In this document: positions 18,127 through 26,342 of the stretch, in pieces | Layout of the letters: the number at the start of each line of letters is the position of its first letter | Position numbering within the stretch: the stretch's first letter is position 1 | NCBI RefSeq assembly: GCF_034424215.1 | Contig: NZ_CP139960.1 | Coordinates: forward strand, 1,426,001 to 1,490,000 | Direction: 5' to 3' | DNA: 64,000 nt | From: Niabella yanshanensis | GTDB taxonomy: Bacteria; Bacteroidota; Bacteroidia; Chitinophagales; Chitinophagaceae | Translations under genes and position numbers: made by a program | The notes under the pieces: generated by a model | Databases searched by the model: none | Told to the model about the DNA's origin: nothing | Seen by the model: the letters and a program-made list of their open reading frames with translations, nothing else

Positions 18127-21100
18127 TTAAAAGGTAATATTCATTCCCAGCGTAATCGTTCTCGCCCTCGGGTAAGGGCTCCAGTCAAAACCAGGCGTCA
18201 ATGCTGTATGTCGTACAGAGACTTCCGGGTCAAGACCGGTATAACCCGTCCATGTTACCAGGTTTTGAGCAGAAGCATGAAGCCTTGCAGATTGTATCTT
18301 CCATTTCTTCATTAGTGTTGCGGGAAAATTATAGCCAAGCGAAACCGTTTTTAGACGGATAAAAGACCCATCTTCAATATTACGGTCAGAATATACATTG
18401 GGCCCATACCCCCCCGCAACGGGCAATAAACTATTTTGATTATCGATGGACCATCGGTCTTCGTAGGTTTTAAACATATTGACATCCCGGCGGGCTTCTG
18501 CGCCTTCAAAAACGATCCTGTTGGCATTTAAGATATCGTTTCCGTAAGACCATTGCAGGAAAAGATTCAGATCAAATTGACGGTACCTGAAATTATTGGA
18601 GAAGCCCCCAATATGCACGGGATTAGGATTACCCACTATTGTCTGATCATTAGCATCCACTATCCCATCGCCATTAATGTCCTTGTATTTAATAAAGCCG
18701 GGCTTAATATTGGCCCTGTCACCCCCATTGTTAGGCACTTCCGGTTTCAGCTCATAGCTGCCGTTTGGCAAGGCATTGAAATCGTTCAGCTGATACAGGC
18801 CATCAAAAACATAGCCGTAGAAGAGAGCCACCGGCTTTCCTGGTAGCGCGATATAAGGCAGGGAGGTATTGAAATTTCCGTTCCAGTTAGATACCCGCGT
18901 CAATAAACTCGGCTCGTCACCATTTAGTTCTTCGATCCGGTTTCTGTTGAAAGCAATATTAAAATTAGAGGTCCATCCAAAGCGCTCTGTGTTAATATTT
19001 ACCGTGTTGAGCGTTAATTCAAAGCCACGGTTCGACACGGTACCAATATTTTTGAAAGCTGTTAAATAGCCGGTGGATGTAGGCATAGAGGCATTCAGCA
19101 ATAAATCCGTAGTTTTTTTGTAATAGTAATCTGCCGTTAAGCTGATCCGTTCTTTCAACAGGCTGACATCAAGTCCCGCATCCAGGTTGGCAGTACGTTC
19201 CCATTTTAAAAGATCATTGCCCACCATCACCGGCACCGTTCCCTTAACATAAGTTCCATTGAAATAATAACCACTTCTCGTGTTGCCCGTATTTGCGCCT
19301 ACCTCCTGGTCCAATACGCTCAGGTAAGCAAAATCTGATACTCTGTTGTTACCGGTGATACCATAGGAAACCCTGAGTTTGGCAGCGGAAATCGTTTTTA
19401 CCGGTTTCAGGAAGGGTTCATTTCCCAGGTTCCAGGCAAATGCTGCAGAAGGGAAATTACCCCACCGGTTCGCTGGGGTGAATTTGGAGGAACCGTCTGA
19501 TCTGAACGAAGCAGTGAACAGGTAACGGGAATTAAACGCATAATTGACACGCCCCAAAAAAGAAACCAGTGTGGCATAAGAACCCGAGGTGGTTTTGTTC
19601 AGAATATTACCCTGATCGAGGCCTTTAACACCCAAAGCTTCATTGGGTAACAAAATAGACACAAATCCATTGCCCTCAGTACTACTGCGTTGCATTGTTA
19701 ATCCTGCAACGGCATCGATACGATGCTTACTATTGAAGGTGCGGTTAAACGTAAGTAGGTTTTCATTCAGCAGGTTTTTTACATTCAGGTTGTCGATGGA
19801 ACCATTCATCCCGTAAGTAGCGCCGTAGACCGTCCTTGGATTTCCTGCAGCTGTTTTGGAATTATTAAACCGTTCGAAACGCATATCGCTTTCTGTTAAA
19901 CCTCCATTTACCCTGAGCTTAAAATATTTCAGAAAGGAATACTCCAGAAATGCATTGGTAAAAAATGATTTGTTCAAAACATGCATGTACATATTATTGG
20001 AGTTCACTACAGGGTTAACCCTTAGATCCGCATTACCTACCAGGTCATCAAAAGGCTGGTCTATAAAATCATCTTCATTATCCAAACCGGTAACCGGCCG
20101 GTATCCCCAGGTACTGAACAAGAGATAAGATGAGGCATTACCGGCTGAAGAGCTATTCAGATCATCGCTTGTTAAATTAGCAATCTGGCCGTTCTTAATA
20201 GCCTGGGTATAATTGGTATTAATACCTGCCCTGAAATTCTTGCCAATGCGCTGTTCTATCTGGAAACGTCCCTGGTACCTGGTAAAACCCCCATTAATAA
20301 CAATACCATCCTGGTCTAAAAAAGAACCGCTTAAAGAATACTTGGTAGCTGCCGTTCCTCCTCTTAAAGAAATGGTGTGGTTTTGCATAAAGGCATCGCG
20401 AAAAACATGATCCTGCCAGTTAATCCCTTTTTCCTCTTTATAGGATTCTAAGGTTTTGCCATCCTGGAAGTATATCTGCTCACCAATTGAACGATTCAGT
20501 TCCAGCTGGTACTTCACAAATTCATAAGCACTCATCACAGGTATTTGCTTTGGCAGGTACTGCATGCCCAACCAATTATTATAAGACACAACAGGAGGTC
20601 CTGTCTTCCCTTGCTTGGTCTTGATCATAATCACACCATTGGCTCCCCTGGCTCCATAGATAGCGGTAGAAGATGCGTCTTTCAATACTTCAATGGACTC
20701 GATATCATCAGGGTTAACGGCATTGTTATCCGGGTTCTCTATTGGAAAGCCATCAATAACGTATAAAGGCGCATTGGATTGGGTGATAGAATTGCCTCCC
20801 CTGATCACGATATTGCTGGTACTGCCCGGCTGCCCGTCGTTAGAGCTCACCTGTACGCCGGCAACTCTCCCCGCCAGCGCATCTTCAAATGATGGCACAG
20901 GCGCCTTTTCCATATCCTTCATATTAACTGAGCCTACCGCCCCGGTTAAGTCTTTACGTTTTACTTCACCGTATCCGATTACCACCACGTCATCCATTAC
21001 CTGGTTATTGGTGGCCATTTTTACCGCATAGCTGTTCTCATTGCTAATCTTAACCGATTGGGTCGTATAACCGATCATAGAAACGATCATCACGTCGTTC

Positions 21101-21303
21101 TCCCGTATGTTAGCAAGGGTAAATTTCCCCTGGGCGTCTGTAAGCACCGAGGCAGTTTTGCCCTGAATAGTAATAGTAACCCTGGGCAAGGGGCTTCCTT
21201 TTTCGTCTGTAACACTACCGGTTATAGTTTTTACAGCCTGCGCCAGGCAGGCTAATGGAAAACCGATGGCAAACAACAGTAACAATGTTAATTTTCGATT
21301 CAT
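18127..21303 (-). CDS. SusC/RagA family TonB-dependent outer-membrane receptor
   Basis: The 1058-aa product has a signal peptide (LTLLLLFAIGFPLACLAQ), a carboxypeptidase-like beta-sandwich (ITGSVTDEKGSPLPRVTI, residues ~25-90), a plug domain (DALAGRVAGVQVSSNDGQPG, APLYVIDGFPI, VLKDASSTAIYGARGANGVI) and a 22-strand barrel ending in the aromatic terminus NITF. It imports oligosaccharides through the outer membrane with SusD, powered by TonB. The frame opens two codons earlier at a TTG (21309); the ATG at 21303 is the sensible start. The gene heads the ten-gene minus-strand operon. A candidate promoter and operator lie ~200 bp upstream. Confidence 0.96.
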   Translation of the reverse strand: MNRKLTLLLLFAIGFPLACLAQAVKTITGSVTDEKGSPLPRVTITIQGKTASVLTDAQGKFTLANIRENDVMIVSMIGYTTQSVKISNENSYAVKMATNNQVMDDVVVIGYGEVKRKDLTGAVGSVNMKDMEKAPVPSFEDALAGRVAGVQVSSNDGQPGSTSNIVIRGGNSITQSNAPLYVIDGFPIENPDNNAVNPDDIESIEVLKDASSTAIYGARGANGVIMIKTKQGKTGPPVVSYNNWLGMQYLPKQIPVMSAYEFVKYQLELNRSIGEQIYFQDGKTLESYKEEKGINWQDHVFRDAFMQNHTISLRGGTAATKYSLSGSFLDQDGIVINGGFTRYQGRFQIEQRIGKNFRAGINTNYTQAIKNGQIANLTSDDLNSSSAGNASSYLLFSTWGYRPVTGLDNEDDFIDQPFDDLVGNADLRVNPVVNSNNMYMHVLNKSFFTNAFLEYSFLKYFKLRVNGGLTESDMRFERFNNSKTAAGNPRTVYGATYGMNGSIDNLNVKNLLNENLLTFNRTFNSKHRIDAVAGLTMQRSSTEGNGFVSILLPNEALGVKGLDQGNILNKTTSGSYATLVSFLGRVNYAFNSRYLFTASFRSDGSSKFTPANRWGNFPSAAFAWNLGNEPFLKPVKTISAAKLRVSYGITGNNRVSDFAYLSVLDQEVGANTGNTRSGYYFNGTYVKGTVPVMVGNDLLKWERTANLDAGLDVSLLKERISLTADYYYKKTTDLLLNASMPTSTGYLTAFKNIGTVSNRGFELTLNTVNINTERFGWTSNFNIAFNRNRIEELNGDEPSLLTRVSNWNGNFNTSLPYIALPGKPVALFYGYVFDGLYQLNDFNALPNGSYELKPEVPNNGGDRANIKPGFIKYKDINGDGIVDANDQTIVGNPNPVHIGGFSNNFRYRQFDLNLFLQWSYGNDILNANRIVFEGAEARRDVNMFKTYEDRWSIDNQNSLLPVAGGYGPNVYSDRNIEDGSFIRLKTVSLGYNFPATLMKKWKIQSARLHASAQNLVTWTGYTGLDPEVSVRHTALTPGFDWSPYPRARTITLGMNITF

Positions 21304-21497
21304 ATGCAATAATCCTTATTTAAAAAGCTGGTTTATAAATGGGGAACAATCATTGTATCGTAGGCAATAACCATCCGTACTTCATTACAGCAGCCCTATG
21401 CTGACTATCATAAAGCTTGTACTGAATCAATAATATCCCTGGTAATGACAAACTACATTTAAGCATTTTACAATCGTTAAAAATAAAAATAGTCTGG

Positions 21498-21512
21498 TCT
21501 GGACTGGTTTGG
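21498..21512. promoter_or_regulatory. Candidate regulator-binding repeat, copy 1 (susC side)
   Basis: The 15-mer TCTGGACTGGTTTGG matches the copy at 21627-21641 at 13 of 15 positions, including CTGGTTTGG exactly. An overlapping partial copy (GTCTGGTCTGG) starts at 21492. It falls just downstream of the minus-strand TATGTTTG box, where a repressor would block susC transcription. Binding by the adjacent GntR-type regulator is inference. Confidence 0.45.
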
Positions 21513-21517
21513 CTTTA

Positions 21518-21525
21518 CAAACATA
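21518..21525 (-). promoter_or_regulatory. Candidate susC operon promoter, -7 element
   Basis: On the minus strand this reads TATGTTTG, a full match to the Bacteroidota -7 consensus TAnnTTTG. No perfect -33 TTTG is seen at the usual spacing. The implied transcript would have a leader of about 200 nt before the susC ATG. Confidence 0.45.
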
Positions 21526-21626
21526 AGAAAATATTTATTTCACAACTAATTTTTTTAAAAATCAATATAGATGGGACGTATGCGAGTGTGGATCGGTAAC
21601 TCTATAGCAAAAGAAAATAACATAAA

Positions 21627-21641
21627 TCTGTTCTGGTTTGG
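21627..21641. promoter_or_regulatory. Candidate regulator-binding repeat, copy 2 (regulator side)
   Basis: TCTGTTCTGGTTTGG repeats the element at 21498-21512 with two mismatches, in the same orientation. It ends 9 bp before the candidate -7 box of the regulator gene, so binding here could give autoregulation. Confidence 0.45.
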
Positions 21642-21650
21642 TTTGTTTAT

Positions 21651-21658
21651 TATTTTTG
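21651..21658 (+). promoter_or_regulatory. Candidate promoter of the GntR-type regulator, -7 element
   Basis: TATTTTTG matches TAnnTTTG. The ATG at 21672 is only 13 bp beyond it, so the leader would be about 8 nt long. A later in-frame ATG at 21711 would give a longer leader and still keep the whole DNA-binding domain. Confidence 0.4.
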
Positions 21659-21671
21659 TAAAAATGGTCAT

Positions 21672-22700
21672 ATGAATGCAGCGATGACGGCAGCTATCAA
21701 GAACGCCAAAATGCCTAAAGATAAAATGAAGTACCAGCAGCTGGCTGACTACATTATCACGCTTATAGAAAATGATGAATTGCATATTGGCGACCAGATA
21801 CCCTCGCTGAAGCAATTACAGCTACAGCTAAAAATGAGCAAGGAAACATTACTCAAAGGATTAAATGAACTGGTGGAAAAAGGCATCATTGAATCGGTAT
21901 ACCGCAAAGGCTATTTTGTACGAAAAAAGACCATCCAGCATAATTTCCGCGTGTTTCTCTTACTCGATAAAATGAATATTTTGCGGGAGCAGCTTTACCG
22001 GAATCTTTTTAACCAGCTACAGCCTCGTGCTGATATTGACATTTACTTTCACCACCATAACTACCAGGTTTTCGAAAAACTAGTCAGGGAAAACCTGGGG
22101 AAATATACTCATTATGTGATCGCCACTTTTTTGAAAGAAGATGTAGCACCGCTATTGAATTTGATACCGGATAAAAAAAGAATTATCATCGATCTAAACC
22201 AGCAGGGATTAAATGGTAATTATACCTGCATTTACCAGGATTATGGCTATGACATTTTCCATAGTCTTCATAAACTGAAAGCCGAACTGGCCAAATATCA
22301 ACGCCTGATACTGGTTGCGCATTCTGAGGCGATTCACGCAAGATTGGTGATAGAAGGCTTCCTGCACTATTGTACAGAGATGGAATACCCCTACCTGATC
22401 CAGTCGGAAATAGATGAAAAAAACTTTCAAAAAGGCAATGCCTATGTTACCTTTAGCAGGTACGACACTGACGACGTAAAGCTGATAAAGCTGGCCAGGA
22501 AAAAGAAGCTGAAACTGGGGAAGGATGTTGGCCTGATCTCTTATAACGATACCGAGGTAAAAGAAATACTGGAAGATGGTATCACTGTTATCTCAACAGA
22601 TTTTGATGCGATGGGTAAGACCGTAGCCCAGGCTATATTAGACGATAAGATCATTGTAAAAAGAAACACCACCCGGGTAATTAAAAGACATTCCTTGTAA
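21672..22700 (+). CDS. GntR-type winged-helix regulator with LacI/periplasmic-binding-protein-like sensor domain
   Basis: Residues ~18-88 form a GntR winged helix (YQQLADYIITLIENDELHIG, IPSLKQLQLQLKMSKETLLKGL, EKGIIESVYRKGYFV). The remaining ~250 residues resemble a type I periplasmic-binding-protein fold as in LacI regulators, with DVGLISYNDTEVKEIL and TDFDAMGKTVAQAILDD near the C-terminus. Such proteins bind a sugar and release or bind DNA. It is divergent from susC with a 368-bp shared intergenic region, so control of the locus is the natural inference. Two other Met codons (21711 and 21726) could be used as starts. The hybrid two-component or ECF sigma regulators common for such loci are not seen. 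Confidence 0.88.
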   Translation: MNAAMTAAIKNAKMPKDKMKYQQLADYIITLIENDELHIGDQIPSLKQLQLQLKMSKETLLKGLNELVEKGIIESVYRKGYFVRKKTIQHNFRVFLLLDKMNILREQLYRNLFNQLQPRADIDIYFHHHNYQVFEKLVRENLGKYTHYVIATFLKEDVAPLLNLIPDKKRIIIDLNQQGLNGNYTCIYQDYGYDIFHSLHKLKAELAKYQRLILVAHSEAIHARLVIEGFLHYCTEMEYPYLIQSEIDEKNFQKGNAYVTFSRYDTDDVKLIKLARKKKLKLGKDVGLISYNDTEVKEILEDGITVISTDFDAMGKTVAQAILDDKIIVKRNTTRVIKRHSL

Positions 22701-22757
22701 ACCGGACTTCGCTGATCAATTTCGGCACTGCCCGCCAACAGGTACAAAAAGGAATCC

Positions 22758-23324
22758 ATGCAAAAAGGAACGCGCAGCGACAAAGCGCTGATTGTTGATA
22801 TATTAACGAAAGCGTTTAACGATAATAAAAGCGTTAACTATATTATTCAGCAAGACAAACGCAGAATGGAGCGCATCCGGGAGCTGGGTAACTACTCGTG
22901 TGAAATGTGCCTGCGGTTCGGGGAAATATTTATTTCTGAAGACCAAACCGCCTGCGCACTTATTCTTTTTCCCGACAGGAAACGAACGACAGCAGGATCG
23001 GTTGTATGCGACCTCCGGTTGATTATTAAGGCGATGGGATTATCCAATCTACCAAGAGCACTAAAACGCAACAAGGCGATCAGCAAAGTACATCCGCCGG
23101 GATTTCTTTATCATATATGGTATATAGGCGTTGAACCTCAGCAACAGGGTAAAGGTACCGGGTCATTGTTGCTCAGGGAGCTGATAGCCAGAGCCCGAAG
23201 GCTCAACAGGAAGCCCGTGTTAGAAACTTCAACAAAGCAGAATGTGCCCTGGTATCAGAAACATGGTTTTACTATTTACCGCCAGCTCAATTTCGGATTT
23301 GACTTTTACTGCATGAAATTATAA
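22758..23324 (+). CDS. GNAT family N-acetyltransferase
   Basis: The 188-aa protein has the acetyl-CoA-binding motif A of GNAT enzymes, YIGVEPQQQGKGTGSLLL (Q-x-x-G-x-G), at residues ~130-147. Motif B-like residues ETSTKQNVPWYQKHGF follow. The acceptor substrate cannot be told from the sequence. It lies 57 bp after the regulator on the same strand and is separated from the tRNA by a strong inverted repeat. A link to the polysaccharide locus is not supported by anything beyond position. Confidence 0.85.
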   Translation: MQKGTRSDKALIVDILTKAFNDNKSVNYIIQQDKRRMERIRELGNYSCEMCLRFGEIFISEDQTACALILFPDRKRTTAGSVVCDLRLIIKAMGLSNLPRALKRNKAISKVHPPGFLYHIWYIGVEPQQQGKGTGSLLLRELIARARRLNRKPVLETSTKQNVPWYQKHGFTIYRQLNFGFDFYCMKL

Positions 23325-23463
23325 TACATGAATGAATAAAGACCTGAAAAAAGCTGACTGTTGTACGCGCTAAAGAACAACGTGCGAGCAGGATCAGGAA
23401 TCCATGGATCCCCAAATGCTCATTTAACGCAAAGCGCCATTAATATTTAATAGGATTCTCTTT

Positions 23464-23507
23464 AAAGTTAAAAAGTCTGAAGTAAATACTTCAGACTTTT
23501 TAACTTT
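23464..23507. terminator. Bidirectional terminator: perfect 21-bp inverted repeat
   Basis: The arms 23464-23484 and 23487-23507 are perfectly complementary, with a 2-base centre (the real loop will be larger). Each arm carries A/T runs, giving a U-tract on either strand. It lies 140 bp after the GNAT stop and directly at the 3' end of tRNA-Ser, so it can end both transcripts. Confidence 0.85.
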
Positions 23508-23599
23508 TGGCGGTGAGGGCGGGATTCGAACCCGCGGTACAGTTTAACCCGTACGGCAGTTTAGCAAACTACTGATTTCAGCCACTCATCCACCTCACC
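23508..23599 (-). tRNA. tRNA-Ser (anticodon GCU)
   Basis: On the minus strand the 92-nt gene has a 7-bp acceptor stem (GGTGAGG/CCTCACC), discriminator G, an encoded CCA (23508-23510), the anticodon loop TTTGCTAAA with anticodon at 23563-23565, a long variable arm typical of class II tRNAs, and the T-loop GGTTCGAATCC. It decodes AGC/AGU. Confidence 0.97.
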
Positions 23600-23669
23600 A
23601 AAAGGGATGCAAATATAAGGGAAAATCTTTAAGATTATATGCTCTTAAAAAATGTTTTTTTGAGCCATT

Positions 23670-25103
23670 TTACATCGCTGCCAATTGCACTTTCTGGTGC
23701 AGCTCCAGCACGTTCTCACGGAACAGCGCATCGGTATCCATCAGGTCTTTCACTGTCTGACAAGAGTGTATTACCGTAGTATGATCACGTCCGCCGAAAT
23801 GTTCACCAATAGTCTTCAAACTGTTTTTAGTAAAGGCTTTGGCCAGGTACATAGTAATCTGCCGGGCCTGAACAATTTCGCGTTTACGGGTCTTTTGTAA
23901 TAATTTATCGTAGGCTACATCGAAATAATCGCATACCATTTTTTGAATGGTGTCGATCGTAATTTCTTTACTGGATGATTTAATAAAGTTACGCAATACT
24001 TTCTTGGCCAGTTCCAGGTCTATATCCCGGCGATTCAATGAAGATTGGGCTAATAAAGAGATCAGGGCACCTTCCAGTTCTCTTACATTGCTGTTAATAT
24101 TATAAGCAATATATTTCACCACTTCTTTAGGCATATCCAATCCATCGGCCTTCATCTTCCTTTCGAGTATCTCAATGCGGGTTTCATAATCGGGGATCTG
24201 AAGATCGGCACTGAGCCCCCATCTGAAGCGGCTTAGTAAGCGCTCCTGCACCCCATCCAGATCTTTCGGCGATTTATCAGATGTAAGAACCAGCTGTTTA
24301 CCGGATTGGTGCAAATGATTGAATATTGCAAAAAAGGCATCCTGTGATTTTTCAGCTTTGCTGAAAAATTGTACATCATCTACAATTAATACATCTATCA
24401 ACTGGTAGAAGTGTATAAAATCGTTAATGGCGCCATTGCGGCTATGGTCCATAAACTGGTTGATGAACTTTTCTGAACTTACGTACAGTACTATTTTGTT
24501 AGGATGTAAGCGCTTTACCTCGTTGCCTATTGCCTGCACCAGGTGCGTTTTACCAAGCCCTACGCCCCCATATACTACCAAAGGATTAAAAGAATTGGCT
24601 CCGGGCTTATCCGCTACTGTTTTTCCTGCTCTTCGGGCTACCCGGTTACTGTCACCTTCCACGTAGGCATCGAACGTGTAATTCACATTCAATTGCGGGT
24701 CAATCTGCATTTTTTTAATGCCTGGAATGACAAAGGGATTTTTTACAGAATTATTCACCACGAGCGGAAAGTCCATTTCGTTATTGGAATATGTTTTGTA
24801 ACCCGTACCCGGTACATCCATTGTAAGCGGCTTATTCTTACTATTACCGCTATCCACCATTATCCTGTATTCTAACCGAGCCTCTTTACCCAACTCACGC
24901 TTCAGTGTTTTCGCTAATAAATTTACATAATGCTCTTCGAGGTACTCAAAAAAGAATTGACTGGGTACCTGTATAACTAATACATTGCTTTTTAAAGAAA
25001 TTGCCTTAATAGGTTCGAACCATGTTTTGTAATGCTGCCATTCTACTATATCTTTTATAATCTTTAAACAATTAGACCAAACTTTGTCGGCATTTTTCTC
25101 CAT
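23670..25103 (-). CDS. dnaA: Chromosomal replication initiator DnaA
   Basis: The 477-aa product has domain I at the N-terminus (WFEPIKAISL), a short domain II, the AAA+ core with Walker A GGVGLGKTHLVQA and Walker B LIVDDVQFF, and the C-terminal DnaA-box-binding helix-turn-helix with the signature GGRDHTTVIHSC. It opens the replication origin by binding DnaA boxes. The ATG at 25103 matches the family start (MEKN..VWSNCL). The 419-bp AT-rich region upstream has one near-consensus box. Confidence 0.98.
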   Translation of the reverse strand: MEKNADKVWSNCLKIIKDIVEWQHYKTWFEPIKAISLKSNVLVIQVPSQFFFEYLEEHYVNLLAKTLKRELGKEARLEYRIMVDSGNSKNKPLTMDVPGTGYKTYSNNEMDFPLVVNNSVKNPFVIPGIKKMQIDPQLNVNYTFDAYVEGDSNRVARRAGKTVADKPGANSFNPLVVYGGVGLGKTHLVQAIGNEVKRLHPNKIVLYVSSEKFINQFMDHSRNGAINDFIHFYQLIDVLIVDDVQFFSKAEKSQDAFFAIFNHLHQSGKQLVLTSDKSPKDLDGVQERLLSRFRWGLSADLQIPDYETRIEILERKMKADGLDMPKEVVKYIAYNINSNVRELEGALISLLAQSSLNRRDIDLELAKKVLRNFIKSSSKEITIDTIQKMVCDYFDVAYDKLLQKTRKREIVQARQITMYLAKAFTKNSLKTIGEHFGGRDHTTVIHSCQTVKDLMDTDALFRENVLELHQKVQLAAM

Positions 25104-25522
25104 TGAAACAGCGAATTTATTGGGGTGCTACAATTTAAAAAAATCATCAAAAAACATCATCAGACTCACAACTCTATACAACAAAAAAATTTTAAGACGG
25201 ACGGCGAATATCCACATTTATTCAACATAAAAAAAATAATCGCAAACATTTTTTTACCTGCTATACAAATTCAAATTTATACGCTTGCTGCTTTCGAAAT
25301 TATTCAACAATTAAACAAAATAATTGCAAAAAAGATGTTCGGTAAAAAATTGCCTTTTTCAATGATTTTATTGCATGGAGATCATTCTACAGGAGGTGCT
25401 AAAACGCATGAAACCCTTTACTGTAAAGGGTTTCAGACAAAATATAATAAATATGGAGGTATATAACAACTACTTAAACAAACACTTATAAAATATACTA
25501 TATAAGTAGCTACAAAACATGC
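25104..25522. other. AT-rich intergenic region upstream of dnaA
   Basis: This stretch is visibly AT-rich with many A and T runs. It has one DnaA-box-like 9-mer, ATATCCACA at 25208-25216 (8 of 9 to TTATCCACA), and two copies of TTATTCAACA. A dense cluster of DnaA boxes is not seen, so an origin is possible but unproven. A forward frame at 25125-25466 looks like non-coding low-complexity sequence. Confidence 0.5.
25409..25435. terminator. Perfect hairpin downstream of the DsbA-fold gene
   Basis: TGAAACCCTTTA and its exact complement flank a 3-nt loop. On the minus strand the hairpin is followed within a few bases by a TTTT run, so it may end the transcript of the gene that stops at 25523, about 90 bp upstream. 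The T run is short, so confidence is limited. Confidence 0.45.
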
Positions 25523-26134
25523 TTACTTCTTTGATTTTGCTGTAGCAGCAGCTGCTTTTTTAGGTGCAACCTTAGATTTGGAAGCAGCAGTTTTTTTACC
25601 ATTTTTTAATGCAGCGTCAATAGCCGCGCTTATAGAAGCATAGGTAGGCTTGCCCTTTATCATTTCACTATTGACAAAGAAAGTCGGCACTTCCTTAACC
25701 CCCCTATCCAGTCCTTCTTTAAGGTCATCCTGAACCTGCCAGCCATAGGTTCCATTAACCAGCTCTTCCAGGAAATTCTTATTCTTTACCCCTGCATCTT
25801 TAGAGTGTAACTTCAGACTGGTAGTGCCCAGGTTCCTCCTATTCTGAAACAATACATTGTGCATTTCCCAAAACTTATCTTCCTGCGCTGCAGCAATAGC
25901 TGCTTCTGCGGCCTTTAAGCTTCGCTGGTGAATTCTTGTTTGAGGAAAGTGGCGGAAATTGAACTTTACCTGGCCTTCATAATCGGTAAGAATTTGCTTA
26001 ACTATCTCGTTAGCTTTTGCACAATCCTCACTTTCGTACTCACCAAATTCCATTAAGATAACAGGAGCATCTTTTTTACCCACAAAAATATCTTTAGGTT
26101 CTATTATTGGTTCATCGTCTTTCTTTAAGCTCAT
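25523..26134 (-). CDS. Cytoplasmic DsbA-fold (thioredoxin_4) protein with monothiol SEDC motif and Lys/Ala tail
   Basis: The 203-aa protein begins without a signal peptide and shows the DsbA-like layout: DAPVILMEFGEYESEDCAKA, a helical insert (RIHQRSLKAAEAAIAAAQEDKFWEM, central part AAEAAIAAAQ), and the cis-proline loop EVPTFFVN (Pro150). At the redox site the usual C-x-x-C is S35-E36-D37-C38, so the first, nucleophilic Cys is replaced by Ser and only the second remains. Residues 179-203 form a Lys/Ala-rich tail like those of histone-H1-like proteins. An oxidoreductase with dithiol chemistry is unlikely; a monothiol, binding or DNA-associated role is possible. It lies between dnaA and clpB as a single gene. 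Confidence 0.8.
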   Translation of the reverse strand: MSLKKDDEPIIEPKDIFVGKKDAPVILMEFGEYESEDCAKANEIVKQILTDYEGQVKFNFRHFPQTRIHQRSLKAAEAAIAAAQEDKFWEMHNVLFQNRRNLGTTSLKLHSKDAGVKNKNFLEELVNGTYGWQVQDDLKEGLDRGVKEVPTFFVNSEMIKGKPTYASISAAIDAALKNGKKTAASKSKVAPKKAAAATAKSKK

Positions 26135-26306
26135 AACATTAAAAATTTATTTTGGCCAGGTATCTTCCTTTTTTGCTGAAAATTTACGCTATTTTAAAAA
26201 GCGGTTGAAGATAATTTTTTTTTTGAACTAACAAATTTTTTCTTCAAAATATCGAAAAAAAAGCTTATAAAATAACAAAATGCCGGAGATGATTGTTCCC
26301 GATAAA

Positions 26307-26340
26307 GTCATGAGGCCTCCCCCTGGGGAAGCCTCATGAC
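26307..26340 (-). terminator. Rho-independent-type terminator of clpB
   Basis: GTCATGAGGC pairs with GCCTCATGAC, and inside this TCCCC pairs with GGGGA after a single C/A mismatch, leaving a 2-nt centre. The hairpin starts 2 bp after the clpB stop codon. The following T run on the minus strand is short (TTTATC). Confidence 0.75.
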
Positions 26341-26342
26341 TA

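Noticed and set aside
25125-25466. 113-aa forward frame upstream of dnaA
   Set aside because: Starts with GTG, is Lys/Ile/Gln-rich from AT-rich DNA, lacks any domain and crosses a perfect hairpin; looks non-coding.
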